From Acanthornis magna (lineage: Eukaryota > Chordata > Aves > Passeriformes > Acanthizidae), in assembly GCA_036785705.1 (NCBI GenBank), contig JAWUZG010001150.1, positions 62,001 to 126,000 of the forward strand: a DNA stretch of 64,000 nucleotides. Reading direction: 5' to 3'. Position 1 is the stretch's first letter. Each line of letters starts with the position of its first letter. Positions 7,949 to 21,199 of this stretch are shown here, piece by piece. A program made the position numbers and the translations under genes. The notes under the pieces were generated by a model, which saw nothing but the letters and a program-made list of their open reading frames with translations, did no database searches and had not been told where the DNA came from.

Positions 7949-9741
7949 ATGGCACAGATTAAAACACGTGCAGCTGGCAGTGGAGGCACCTGGTATGCTC
8001 TGGACACTCAGCTCCAAGGGTTTAGCTCAAGGTTCTATTGCTCTCTTAGCCAAAGTACAAATCCCCACGAGGTATACTCAAGAGGTGAAAATCACGCTAA
8101 AGTTCACTGGCAAAAGGATCCAAACAACCAATCCAAAATCAAGCATCTTTGGCAAACCATGAAATACAACATAGAATGCAACATAAAACCCCTTATCATA
8201 GCATTACTCGGTGTTAATTTAGCATTTACTTAGCGTAAACTTAGCCTAACCCAGAGAAACCTTTACACTGAAAAGATGCTACGTTACCCAGAAGTTCCAG
8301 GAAAAGAAAAGTAGGAAAAGAAAGAGAGGCAGAGAGAAAGACCCAAGGAGAGAAGAGATCTAGGAAAACACATAGAGACCTACCAGCTCCTAGGATTCCT
8401 GCAGGGGCAGCATGGGAAACGCGGGCAGGGTTATATAGGGTGTGAGCACATGCTGACCTCATGCTCTGTCCTTTTAAGCCCCGCATGGCCTTCACGTACC
8501 TGCCCCTGAGGTGGCACTTCTGGCCATTTGGCCAGTCAGGGCCCAGGTGAGCACTTGGGCCACCCCAAGACTCCAGCACGGACAGCTCAGCCAGGCCTTG
8601 GGGTGGCTCTGGGTACACAGCAGGGCGCTAAAGGCCTCACCTGCAACAAAGTCTGGCCGGTCCCTCCCAGCAGGTACAGGCAATGGCATTCCAAGATGTA
8701 GCAAGACAGGCGACATCCAGTCTCTGGCAGCACCCTGCCATGATGCCCTTGCAATGCCTTGGCCAGTGCCAGTGTCCGTGGAGCTGTAGGCTCCACAGCT
8801 CTCTGAAGTCTAAGACCAGCCCACAGGGCAGCTGGTGGCTGGGGCCGAGGTGCCCAGCCCTATAGGGGGTCCAGATCAGAAAGGTGTGGGAGCAGCAAGG
8901 TTGGGGCCTTGTCACATTTGCCTTGGCAGGCCCTTTCCAGCGCCAGTGTTCCTGGAGCTCAAGGCCCTTTAGATCTCCTAACCCTAACCCTAGGCGTAAC
9001 CCTAACCCTAGCCCTAGTTAATTACCCGAGCCCACTACCTGGGTTTTCCCTACCAGAAAGATGGAGGAGCAGAAGTGTTGGGGAGATGCTGCGATGGCCT
9101 TGGCAGGCCCTTTCCAGCCCCAGTGTCCCTGGAGCTCTAGGCACTTTCCTTCTCTCAACCCCAACTCTAGGCCAAATGGCAGCTTGTGGCCGGGGCCGAG
9201 GTGCCCACCCCTGTGGGGCCTCCAGGTCAGCAAGGTGTGGAAGCAGCAAGGTTGTGGCCTTGTCGCGTTTGCCTTAGCAGGCCCTTTCCAGCGCCAGTGT
9301 TCCTGGAGCTCAAGGCCCTTTAGATCTCCTAACCCTAACCCTAGGCGTAACCCTAACCCTAGCCCTAGTTAATTACCCGAGCCCACTACCTGGGTTTTCC
9401 CTACCAGAAAGATGGAGGAGCAGCAGTGTTGGGGCGCTGCTGCGATGGCCTCGGCAGGCCCTTTCCAGCCCCAGTGTTCCCAGAGCTCGAGGCTCTTTAT
9501 ATCTCTCCAGCCTAACTCCAGCCCAAATGGCACCTTGTGGCCGGGGCCAAGGTGCCCACCCCTGTGGGGGTCCAGATCAGAAAGGTGTGGGAGCAGCAAG
9601 GTTGGGGCCTTGTTGCATTGGCCTTGGCAGGCCCTTTCCAGCCCCAGTGTTCCTGGAGCTCGAGGCTCTTTATATCCCTCCGGCCTGACCCCAGCCCCTA
9701 AGGGCACCCTTGCACTGGGACAGAGAGGCTTAGCACCATAG
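7949..9741 (+). repeat. Array copy 5 (1793 bp, chimeric m4/m5 junction)
   Basis: Length is standard, but the right part of m4 carries the m2-type tail (CCCTAG end, ACCCGAGCCCACTACC, TTTTCCCTAC and CAGAAAGATGG) before switching to m5 after about 9420. Further rare bases are AGAAGTG at 9075, GTCGCG at 9264 and CCTTAGCAGG at 9276. Haplotype A-G-G-(m2-type)-A-T-C/C. Confidence 0.95.
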
Positions 9742-11534
9742 ATGGCACAGATTAAAACACGTGCAGCTGGCAGTGGAGGCACCTGGTATGCTCTGGACAC
9801 TCAGCTCCAAGGGTTTAGCTCAAGGTTCTATTGCTCTCTTAGCCAAAGTACAAATCCCCACGAGGTATACTCAAGAGGTGAAAATCACGCTAAAGTTCAC
9901 TGGCAAAAGGATCCAAACAACCAATCCAAAATCAAGCATCTTTGGCAAACCATGAAATACAACATAGAATGCAACATAAAACCCCTTATCATAGCATTAC
10001 TCGGTGTTAATTTAGCATTTACTTAGCGTAAACTTAGCCTAACCCAGAGAAACCTTTACACTGAAAAGATGCTACGTTACCCAGAAGTTCCAGGAAAAGA
10101 AAAGTAGGAAAAGAAAGAGAGGCAGAGAGAAAGACCCAAGGAGAGAAGAGATCTAGGAAAACACATAGAGACCTACCAGCTCCTAGGATTCCTGCAGGGG
10201 CAGCATGGGAAACGCGGGCAGGGTTATATAGGGTGTGAGCACATGCTGACCTCATGCTCTGTCCTTTTAAGCCCCGCATGGCCTTCACGTACCTGCCCCT
10301 GAGGTGGCACTTCTGGCCATTTGGCCAGTCAGGGCCCAGGTGAGCACTTGGGCCACCCCAAGACTCCAGCACGGACAGCTCAGCCAGGCCTTGGGGTGGC
10401 TCTGGGTACACAGCAGGGCGCTAAAGGCCTCACCTGCAACAAAGTCTGGCCGGTCCCTCCCAGCAGGTACAGGCAATGGCATTCCAAGATGTAGCAAGAC
10501 AGGCGACATCCAGTCTCTGGCAGCACCCTGCCATGATGCCCTTGCAATGCCTTGGCCAGTGCCAGTGTCCGTGGAGCTGTAGGCTCCACAGCTCTCTGAA
10601 GTCTAAGACCAGCCCACAGGGCAGCTTGTGGCTGGGGCCGAGGTGCCCAGCCCTATAGGGGGTCCAGATCAGAAAGGTGTGGGAGCAGCAAGGTTGGGGC
10701 CTTGTCACATTTGCCTTGGCAGGCCCTTTCCAGCGCCAGTGTTCCTGGAGCTCAAGGCCCTTTAGATCTCCTAACCCTAACCCTAGGCGTAACCCTAACC
10801 CTAGCCCTAGTTAATTACCCGAGCCCACTACCTGGGTTTTCCCTACCAGAAAGATGGAGGAGCAGAAATGTTGGGGAGATGCTGCGATGGCCTTGGCAGG
10901 CCCTTTCCAGCCCCAGTGTCCCTGGAGCTCTAGGCACTTTCCTTCTCTCAACCCCAACTCTAGGCCAAATGGCAGCTTGTGGCCGGGGCCGAGGTGCCCA
11001 CCCCTGTGGGGCCTCCAGGTCAGCAAGGTGTGGAAGCAGCAAGGTTGTGGCCTTGTTGCGTTTGCCTTGGCAGGCCCTTTCCAGCGCCAGTGTTCCTGGA
11101 GCTCAAGGCCCTTTAGATCTCCTAACCCTAACCCTAGGCGTAACCCTAACCCTAGCTCTAGTTAATTACCCAAACACACTGGCAGGGTTCTCCCTATCAG
11201 AATGATGGAGGAGCAGCAGTGTTGGGGCGCTGCTGCGATGGCCTCGGCAGGCCCTTTCCAGCCCCAGTGTTCCCGGAGCTCGAGGCTCTTTATATCTCTC
11301 CAGCCTAACTCCAGCCCAAATGGCACCTTGTGGCCGGGGCCAAGGTGCCCACCCCTGTGGGGGTCCAGATCAGAAAGGTGTGGGAGCAGCAAGGTTGGGG
11401 CCTTGTTGCATTGGCCTTGGCAGGCCCTTTCCAGCCCCAGTGTTCCTGGAGCTCGAGGCTCTTTATATCTCTCCGGCCTGATCCCAGCCCCTAAGGGCAC
11501 CCTTGCACTGGGACAGAGAGGCTTAGCACCATAG
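9742..11534 (+). repeat. Array copy 6 (1793 bp)
   Basis: Standard layout. Haplotype A-T-G-G-G-T-T/T, matching copy 4. It closes the alternating stretch of copies 1-6. Confidence 0.97.
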
Positions 11535-14027
11535 ATGGCACAGATTAAAACACGTGCAGCTGGCAGTGGAGGCACCTGGTATGCTCTGGACACTCAGCTC
11601 CAAGGGTTTAGCTCAAGGTTCTATTGCTCTCTTAGCCAAAGTACAAATCCCCACGAGGTATACTCAAGAGGTGAAAATCACGCTAAAGTTCACTGGCAAA
11701 AGGATCCAAACAACCAATCCAAAATCAAGCATCTTTGGCAAACCATGAAATACAACATAGAATGCAACATAAAACCCCTTATCATAGCATTACTCGGTGT
11801 TAATTTAGCATTTACTTAGCGTAAACTTAGCCTAACCCAGAGAAACCTTTACACTGAAAAGATGCTACGTTACCCAGAAGTTCCAGGAAAAGAAAAGTAG
11901 GAAAAGAAAGAGAGGCAGAGAGAAAGACCCAAGGAGAGAAGAGATCTAGGAAAACACATAGAGACCTACCAGCTCCTAGGATTCCTGCAGGGGCAGCATG
12001 GGAAACGCGGGCAGGGTTATATAGGGTGTGAGCACATGCTGACCTCATGCTCTGTCCTTTTAAGCCCCGCATGGCCTTCACGTACCTGCCCCTGAGGTGG
12101 CACTTCTGGCCATTTGGCCAGTCAGGGCCCAGGTGAGCACTTGGGCCACCCCAAGACTCCAGCACGGACAGCTCAGCCAGGCCTTGGGGTGGCTCTGGGT
12201 ACACAGCAGGGCGCTAAAGGCCTCACCTGCAACAAAGTCTGGCCGGTCCCTCCCAGCAGGTACAGGCAATGGCATTCCAAGATGTAGCAAGACAGGCGAC
12301 ATCCAGTCTCTGGCAGCACCCTGCCATGATGCCCTTGCAATGCCTTGGCCAGTGCCAGTGTCCGTGGAGCTGTAGGCTCCACAGCTCTCTGAAGTCTAAG
12401 ACCAGCCCACAGGGCAGCTGGTGGCTGGGGCCGAGGTGCCCAGCCCTATAGGGGGTCCAGATCAGAAAGGTGTGGGAGCAGCAAGGTTGGGGCCTTGTCA
12501 CATTTGCCTTGGCAGGCTCTTTCCAGCGCCAGTGTTCCTGGAGCTCAAGGCCCTTTAGATCTCCTAACCCTAACCCTAGGCGTAACCCTAACCCTAGCCC
12601 TAGTTAATTACCCGAGCCCACTACCTGGGTTTTCCCTACCAGAAAGATGGAGGAGCAGAAATGTTGGGGAGATGCTGCGATGGCCTTGGCAGGCCCTTTC
12701 CAGCCCCAGTGTCCCTGGAGCTCTAGGCACTTTCCTTCTCTCAACCCCAACTCTAGGCCAAATGGCAGCTTGTGGCCGGGGCCAAGGTGCCCACCCCTGT
12801 GGGGCCTCCAGGTCAGCAAGGTGTGGAAGCAGCAAGGTTGTGGCCTTGTTGCGTTTGCCTTGGCAGGCTCTTTCCAGCGCCAGTGTTCCTGGAGCTCAAG
12901 GCTCTTTAGATCTCCTAACCCTAACCCTAGGCGTAACCCTAACCCTAGCTCTACTTAATTACCCAAACACACTAGCAGGGTTCTCCCTATCAGAATGATG
13001 GAGGAGCAGCAGTGTTGGGGCGCTGCTGCGATGGCCTCGGCAGGCCCTTTCCAGCCCCAGTGTTCCCGGAGCTCGAGGCTCTTTATATCTCTCCAGCCTA
13101 ACTCCAGCCCAAATGGCACCTTGTGGCCGGGGCCAAGGTGCCCACCCCTGTGGGGGTCCAGATCAGAAAGGTGTGGGAGCAGCAAGGTTGGGGCCTTGTT
13201 GCATTGGCCTTGGCAGGCCCTTTCCAGCGCCAGTGTTCCTGGAGCTCAAGGCCCTTTAGATCTCCTAACCCTAACCCTAGGCGTAACCCTAACCCTAGCT
13301 CTAGTTAATTACCCAAACACACTAGCAGGGTTCTCCCTATCAGAATGATGGAGGAGCAGCAGTGTTGGGGCGCTGCTGCAATGGCCTCGGCAGGCCCTTT
13401 CCAGCGCCAGTGTTCCCAGAGCTCGAGGCTCTTTATATCTCTCCAGCCTAACTCCAGCCCAAATGGCACCTTGTGGCCGGGGCCAAGGTGCCCACCCCTG
13501 TGGGGGTCCAGATCAGAAAGGTGTGGAAGCAGCAAGGTTGGGGCCTTGTTGCATTGGCCTTGGCAGGCCCTTTCCAGCGCCAGTGTTCCTGGAGCTCAAG
13601 GCCCTTTAGATCTCCTAACCCTAACCCTAGGCGTAACCCTAACCCTAGCTCTAGTTAATTACCCAAACACACTAGCAGGGTTCTCCCTATCAGAATGATG
13701 GAGGAGCAGCAGTGTTGGGGCGCTGCTGCGATGGCCTCGGCAGGCCCTTTCCAGCCCCAGTGTTCCCAGAGCTCGAGGCTCTTTATATCTCTCCAGCCTA
13801 ACTCCAGCCCAAATGGCACCTTGTGGCCGGGGCCAAGGTGCCCACCCCTGTGGGGGTCCAGATCAGAAAGGTGTGGGAGCAGCAAGGCTGGGGCCTTGTT
13901 GCATTGGCCTTGGCAGGCCCTTTCCAGCCCCAGTGTTCCTGGAGCTCGAGGCTCTTTATATCCCTCCGGCCTGACCCCAGCCCCTAAGGGCACCCTTGCA
14001 CTGGGACAGAGAGGCTTAGCACCATAG
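11535..14027 (+). repeat. Array copy 7 (2493 bp, two extra 350-bp dimers)
   Basis: Standard through m4 (ends 12990), then three m5-led dimers: 12991-13340, 13341-13690 and 13691-14027. The first two end in an m4-like telomeric tail and the last in the normal m6 terminus. The extra 700 bp explains the length. The tract in m4 is followed by CTACTTAATT (C at 12954) and there is a CpG loss at 13380. Confidence 0.96.
12991..13690 (+). repeat. Two extra 350-bp m5/m6-m4 hybrid dimers in copy 7
   Basis: Units at 12991-13340 and 13341-13690. The switch from m6 to m4 identity falls between GCATTGG (ends 13207) and the m4-type G of AGCGCC (13228). The second unit has AGCGCC in its m5 part and GTGGAAGCAG in its second monomer. 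Both marks recur in the middle dimer of copy 19, so the two amplifications share descent. Confidence 0.93.
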
Positions 14028-15820
14028 ATGGCACAGATTAAAACACGTGCAGCTGGCAGTGGAGGCACCTGGTATGCTCTGGACACTCAGCTCCAAGGGT
14101 TTAGCTCAAGGTTCTATTGCTCTCTTAGCCAAAGTACAAATCCCCACGAGGTATACTCAAGAGGTGAAAATCACGCTAAAGTTCACTGGCAAAAGGATCC
14201 AAACAACCAATCCAAAATCAAGCATCTTTGGCAAACCATGAAATACAACATAGAATGCAACATAAAACCCCTTATCATAGCATTACTCGGTGTTAATTTA
14301 GCATTTACTTAGCGTAAACTTAGCCTAACCCAGAGAAACCTTTACACTGAAAAGATGCTACGTTACCCAGAAGTTCCAGGAAAAGAAAAGTAGGAAAAGA
14401 AAGAGAGGCAGAGAGAAAGACCCAAGGAGAGAAGAGATCTAGGAAAACACATAGAGACCTACCAGCTCCTAGGATTCCTGCAGGGGCAGCATGGGAAACG
14501 CGGGCAGGGTTATATAGGGTGTGAGCACATGCTGACCTCATGCTCTGTCCTTTTAAGCCCCGCATGGCCTTCACGTACCTGCCCCTGAGGTGGCACTTCT
14601 GGCCATTTGGCCAGTCAGGGCCCAGGTGAGCACTTGGGCCACCCCAAGACTCCAGCACGGACAGCTCAGCCAGGCCTTGGGGTGGCTCTGGGTACACAGC
14701 AGGGCGCTAAAGGCCTCACCTGCAACAAAGTCTGGCCGGTCCCTCCCAGCAGGTACAGGCAATGGCATTCCAAGATGTAGCAAGACAGGCGACATCCAGT
14801 CTCTGGCAGCACCCTGCCATGATGCCCTTGCAATGCCTTGGCCAGTGCCAGTGTCCGTGGAGCTGTAGGCTCCACAGCTCTCTGAAGTCTAAGACCAGCC
14901 CACAGGGCAGCTGGTGGCTGGGGCCGAGGTGCCCAGCCCTATAGGGGGTCCAGATCAGAAAGGTGTGGGAGCAGCAAGGTTGGGGCCTTGTCACATTTGC
15001 CTTGGCAGGCCCTTTCCAGCGCCAGTGTTCCTGGAGCTCAAGGCCCTTTAGATCTCCTAACCCTAACCCTAGGCGTAACCCTAACCCTAGCCCTAGTTAA
15101 TTACCCGAGCCCACTACCTGGGTTTTCCCTACCAGAAAGATGGAGGAGCAGAAATGTTGGGGAGATGCTGCGATGGCCTTGGCAGGCCCTTTCCAGCCCC
15201 AGTGTCCCTGGAGCTCTAGGCACTTTCCTTCTCTCAACCCCAACTCTAGGCCAAATGGCAGCTTGTGGCCGGGGCCGAGGTGCCCACCCCTGTGGGGCCT
15301 CCAGGTCAGCAAGGTGTGGAAGCAGCAAGGTTGTGGCCTTGTTGCGTTTGCCTTGGCAGGCCCTTTCCAGCGCCAGTGTTCCTGGAGCTCAAGGCCCTTT
15401 AGATCTCCTAACCCTAACCCTAGGCGTAACCCTAACCCTAGCTCTAGTTAATTACCCAAACACACTGGCAGGGTTCTCCCTATCAGAATGATGGAGGAGC
15501 AGCAGTGTTGGGGCGCTGCTGCGATGGCCTCGGCAGGCCCTTTCCAGCCCCAGTGTTCCCGGAGCTCGAGGCTCTTTATATCTCTCCAGCCTAACTCCAG
15601 CCCAAATGGCACCTTGTGGCCGGGGCCAAGGTGCCCACCCCTGTGGGGGTCCAGATCAGAAAGGTGTGGGAGCAGCAAGGTTGGGGCCTTGTTGCATTGG
15701 CCTTGGCAGGCCCTTTCCAGCCCCAGTGTTCCTGGAGCTCGAGGCTCTTTATATCCCTCCGGCCTGACCCCAGCCCCTAAGGGCACCCTTGCACTGGGAC
15801 AGAGAGGCTTAGCACCATAG
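14028..15820 (+). repeat. Array copy 8 (1793 bp)
   Basis: Standard layout. Haplotype A-G-G-G-G-T-C/C, shared with copy 11. Confidence 0.97.
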
Positions 15821-17613
15821 ATGGCACAGATTAAAACACGTGCAGCTGGCAGTGGAGGCACCTGGTATGCTCTGGACACTCAGCTCCAAGGGTTTAGCTC
15901 AAGGTTCTATTGCTCTCTTAGCCAAAGTACAAATCCCCACGAGGTATACTCAAGAGGTGAAAATCACGCTAAAGTTCACTGGCAAAAGGATCCAAACAAC
16001 CAATCCAAAATCAAGCATCTTTGGCAAACCATGAAATACAACATAGAATGCAACATAAAACCCCTTATCATAGCATTACTCGGTGTTAATTTAGCATTTA
16101 CTTAGCGTAAACTTAGCCTAACCCAGAGAAACCTTTACACTGAAAAGATGCTACGTTACCCAGAAGTTCCAGGAAAAGAAAAGTAGGAAAAGAAAGAGAG
16201 GCAGAGAGAAAGACCCAAGGAGAGAAGAGATCTAGGAAAACACATAGAGACCTACCAGCTCCTAGGATTCCTGCAGGGGCAGCATGGGAAACGCGGGCAG
16301 GGTTATATAGGGTGTGAGCACATGCTGACCTCATGCTCTGTCCTTTTAAGCCCCGCATGGCCTTCACGTACCTGCCCCTGAGGTGGCACTTCTGGCCATT
16401 TGGCCAGTCAGGGCCCAGGTGAGCACTTGGGCCACCCCAAGACTCCAGCACGGACAGCTCAGCCAGGCCTTGGGGTGGCTCTGGGTACACAGCAGGGCGC
16501 TAAAGGCCTCACCTGCAACAAAGTCTGGCCGGTCCCTCCCAGCAGGTACAGGCAATGGCATTCCAAGATGTAGCAAGACAGGCGACATCCAGTCTCTGGC
16601 AGCACCCTGCCATGATGCCCTTGCAATGCCTTGGCCAGTGCCAGTGTCCGTGGAGCTGTAGGCTCCACAGCTCTCTGAAGTCTAAGACCAGCCCACAGGG
16701 CAGCTTGTGGCTGGGGCCGAGGTGCCCAGCCCTATAGGGGGTCCAGATCAGAAAGGTGTGGGAGCAGCAAGGTTGGGGCCTTGTCACATTTGCCTTGGCA
16801 GGCCCTTTCCAGCGCCAGTGTTCCTGGAGCTCAAGGCCCTTTAGATCTCCTAACCCTAACCCTAGGCGTAACCCTAACCCTAGCCCTAGTTAATTACCCG
16901 AGCCCACTACCTGGGTTTTCCCTACCAGAAAGATGGAGGAGCAGAAATGTTGGGGAGATGCTGTGATGGCCTTGGCAGGCCCTTTCCAGCCCCAGTGTCC
17001 CTGGAGCTCTAGGCACTTTCCTTCTCTCAACCCCAACTCTAGGCCAAATGGCAGCTTGTGGCCGGGGCCGAGGTGCCCACCCCTGTGGGGCCTCCAGGTC
17101 AGCAAGGTGTGGAAGCAGCAAGGTTGTGGCCTTGTTGCGTTTGCCTTGGCAGGCCCTTTCCAGCGCCAGTGTTCCTGGAGCTCAAGGCCCTTTAGATCTC
17201 CTAACCCTAACCCTAGGCGTAACCCTAACCCTAGCTCTAGTTAATTACCCAAACACACTGGCAGGGTTCTCCCTATCAGAATGATGGAGGAGCAGCAGTG
17301 TTGGGGCGCTGCTGCGATGGCCTCGGCAGGCCCTTTCCAGCCCCAGTGTTCCCGGAGCTCGAGGCTCTTTATATCTCTCCAGCCTAACTCCAGCCCAAAT
17401 GGCACCTTGTGGCCGGGGCCAAGGTGCCCACCCCTGTGGGGGTCCAGATCAGAAAGGTGTGGGAGCAGCAAGGCTGGGGCCTTGTTGCATTGGCCTTGGC
17501 AGGCCCTTTCCAGCCCCAGTGTTCCTGGAGCTCGAGGCTCTTTATATCCCTCCGGCCTGACCCCAGCCCCTAAGGGCACCCTTGCACTGGGACAGAGAGG
17601 CTTAGCACCATAG
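15821..17613 (+). repeat. Array copy 9 (1793 bp)
   Basis: Standard layout. Haplotype A-T-G-G-G-C-C/C, shared with copies 24 and 27. m3 has a private CpG-to-TpG change at 16964. Confidence 0.97.
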
Positions 17614-19406
17614 ATGGCACAGATTAAAACACGTGCAGCTGGCAGTGGAGGCACCTGGTATGCTCTGGACACTCAGCTCCAAGGGTTTAGCTCAAGGTTC
17701 TATTGCTCTCTTAGCCAAAGTACAAATCCCCACGAGGTATACTCAAGAGGTGAAAATCACGCTAAAGTTCACTGGCAAAAGGATCCAAACAACCAATCCA
17801 AAATCAAGCATCTTTGGCAAACCATGAAATACAACATAGAATGCAACATAAAACCCCTTATCATAGCATTACTCGGTGTTAATTTAGCATTTACTTAGCG
17901 TAAACTTAGCCTAACCCAGAGAAACCTTTACACTGAAAAGATGCTACGTTACCCAGAAGTTCCAGGAAAAGAAAAGTAGGAAAAGAAAGAGAGGCAGAGA
18001 GAAAGACCCAAGGAGAGAAGAGATCTAGGAAAACACATAGAGACCTACCAGCTCCTAGGATTCCTGCAGGGGCAGCATGGGAAACGCGGGCAGGGTTATA
18101 TAGGGTGTGAGCACATGCTGACCTCATGCTCTGTCCTTTTAAGCCCCGCATGGCCTTCACGTACCTGCCCCTGAGGTGGCACTTCTGGCCATTTGGCCAG
18201 TCAGGGCCCAGGTGAGCACTTGGGCCACCCCAAGACTCCAGCACGGACAGCTCAGCCAGGCCTTGGGGTGGCTCTGGGTACACAGCAGGGCGCTAAAGGC
18301 CTCACCTGCAACAAAGTCTGGCCGGTCCCTCCCAGCAGGTACAGGCAATGGCATTCCAAGATGTAGCAAGACAGGCGGCATCCAGTCTCTGGCAGCACCC
18401 TGCCATGATGCCCTTGCAATGCCTTGGCCAGTGCCAGTGTCCGTGGAGCTGTAGGCTCCACAGCTCTCTGAAGTCTAAGACCAGCCCACAGGGCAGCTGG
18501 TGGCTGGGGCCGAGGTGCCCAGCCCTATAGGGGGTCCAGATCAGAAAGGTGTGGGAGCAGCAAGGTTGGGGCCTTGTCACATTTGCCTTGGCAGGCCCTT
18601 TCCAGCGCCAGTGTTCCTGGAGCTCAAGGCCCTTTAGATCTCCTAACCCTAACCCTAGGCGTAACCCTAACCCTAGCCCTAGTTAATTACCCGAGCCCAC
18701 TACCTGGGTTTTCCCTACCAGAAAGATGGAGGAGCAGAAATGTTGGGGAGATGCTGCGATGGCCTTGGCAGGCCCTTTCCAGCCCCAGTGTCCCTGGAGC
18801 TCTAGGCACTTTCCTTCTCTCAACCCCAACTCTAGGCCAAATGGCAGCTTGTGGCCGGGGCCGAGGTGCCCACCCCTGTGGGGCCTCCAGGTCAGCTAGG
18901 TGTGGAAGCAGCAAGGTTGTGGCCTTGTTGCGTTTGCCTTGGCAGGCCCTTTCCAGCGCCAGTGTTCCTGGAGCTCAAGGCCCTTTAGATCTCCTAACCC
19001 TAACCCTAGGCGTAACCCTAACCCTAGCTCTAGTTAATTACCCAAACACACTGGCAGGGTTCTCCCTATCAGAATGATGGAGGAGCAGCAGTGTTGGGGC
19101 GCTGCTGCGATGGCCTCGGCAGGCCCTTTCCAGCCCCAGTGTTCCCGGAGCTCGAGGCTCTTTATATCTCTCCAGCCTAACTCCAGCCCAAATGGCACCT
19201 TGTGGCCGGGGCCAAGGTGCCCACCCCTGTGGGGGTCCAGATCAGAAAGGTGTGGGAGCAGCAAGGCTGGGGCCTTGTTGCATTGGCCTTGGCAGGCCCT
19301 TTCCAGCCCCAGTGTTCCTGGAGCTCGAGGCTCTTTATATCCCTCCGGCCTGACCCCAGCCCCTAAGGGCACCCTTGCACTGGGACAGAGAGGCTTAGCA
19401 CCATAG
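17614..19406 (+). repeat. Array copy 10 (1793 bp)
   Basis: Standard layout. Haplotype G-G-G-G-G-C-C/C. m4 starts CAGCTAGG instead of CAGCAAGG (18897), a mark shared only with copies 11 and 13. Confidence 0.97.
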
Positions 19407-21199
19407 ATGGCACAGATTAAAACACGTGCAGCTGGCAGTGGAGGCACCTGGTATGCTCTGGACACTCAGCTCCAAGGGTTTAGCTCAAGGTTCTATTGCT
19501 CTCTTAGCCAAAGTACAAATCCCCACGAGGTATACTCAAGAGGTGAAAATCACGCTAAAGTTCACTGGCAAAAGGATCCAAACAACCAATCCAAAATCAA
19601 GCATCTTTGGCAAACCATGAAATACAACATAGAATGCAACATAAAACCCCTTATCATAGCATTACTCGGTGTTAATTTAGCATTTACTTAGCGTAAACTT
19701 AGCCTAACCCAGAGAAACCTTTACACTGAAAAGATGCTACGTTACCCAGAAGTTCCAGGAAAAGAAAAGTAGGAAAAGAAAGAGAGGCAGAGAGAAAGAC
19801 CCAAGGAGAGAAGAGATCTAGGAAAACACATAGAGACCTACCAGCTCCTAGGATTCCTGCAGGGGCAGCATGGGAAACGCGGGCAGGGTTATATAGGGTG
19901 TGAGCACATGCTGACCTCATGCTCTGTCCTTTTAAGCCCCGCATGGCCTTCACGTACCTGCCCCTGAGGTGGCACTTCTGGCCATTTGGCCAGTCAGGGC
20001 CCAGGTGAGCACTTGGGCCACCCCAAGACTCCAGCACGGACAGCTCAGCCAGGCCTTGGGGTGGCTCTGGGTACACAGCAGGGCGCTAAAGGCCTCACCT
20101 GCAACAAAGTCTGGCCGGTCCCTCCCAGCAGGTACAGGCAATGGCATTCCAAGATGTAGCAAGACAGGCGACATCCAGTCTCTGGCAGCACCCTGCCATG
20201 ATGCCCTTGCAATGCCTTGGCCAGTGCCAGTGTCCGTGGAGCTGTAGGCTCCACAGCTCTCTGAAGTCTAAGACCAGCCCACAGGGCAGCTGGTGGCTGG
20301 GGCCGAGGTGCCCAGCCCTATAGGGGGTCCAGATCAGAAAGGTGTGGGAGCAGCAAGGTTGGGGCCTTGTCACATTTGCCTTGGCAGGCCCTTTCCAGCG
20401 CCAGTGTTCCTGGAGCTCAAGGCCCTTTAGATCTCCTAACCCTAACCCTAGGCGTAACCCTAACCCTAGCCCTAGTTAATTACCCGAGCCCACTACCTGG
20501 GTTTTCCCTACCAGAAAGATGGAGGAGCAGAAATGTTGGGGAGATGCTGCGATGGCCTTGGCAGGCCCTTTCCAGCCCCAGTGTCCCTGGAGCTCTAGGC
20601 ACTTTCCTTCTCTCAACCCCAACTCTAGGCCAAATGGCAGCTTGTGGCCGGGGCCGAGGTGCCCACCCCTGTGGGGCCTCCAGGTCAGCTAGGTGTGGAA
20701 GCAGCAAGGTTGTGGCCTTGTTGCGTTTGCCTTGGCAGGCCCTTTCCAGCGCCAGTGTTCCTGGAGCTCAAGGCCCTTTAGATCTCCTAACCCTAACCCT
20801 AGGCGTAACCCTAACCCTAGCTCTAGTTAATTACCCAAACACACTGGCAGGGTTCTCCCTATCAGAATGATGGAGGAGCAGCAGTGTTGGGGCGCTGCTG
20901 CGATGGCCTCGGCAGGCCCTTTCCAGCCCCAGTGTTCCCGGAGCTCGAGGCTCTTTATATCTCTCCAGCCTAACTCCAGCCCAAATGGCACCTTGTGGCC
21001 GGGGCCAAGGTGCCCACCCCTGTGGGGGTCCAGATCAGAAAGGTGTGGGAGCAGCAAGGTTGGGGCCTTGTTGCATTGGCCTTGGCAGGCCCTTTCCAGC
21101 CCCAGTGTTCCTGGAGCTCGAGGCTCTTTATATCCCTCCGGCCTGACCCCAGCCCCTAAGGGCACCCTTGCACTGGGACAGAGAGGCTTAGCACCATAG
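19407..21199 (+). repeat. Array copy 11 (1793 bp)
   Basis: Standard layout. Haplotype A-G-G-G-G-T-C/C, with the CAGCTAGG variant at the start of m4 (20690). Confidence 0.97.
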
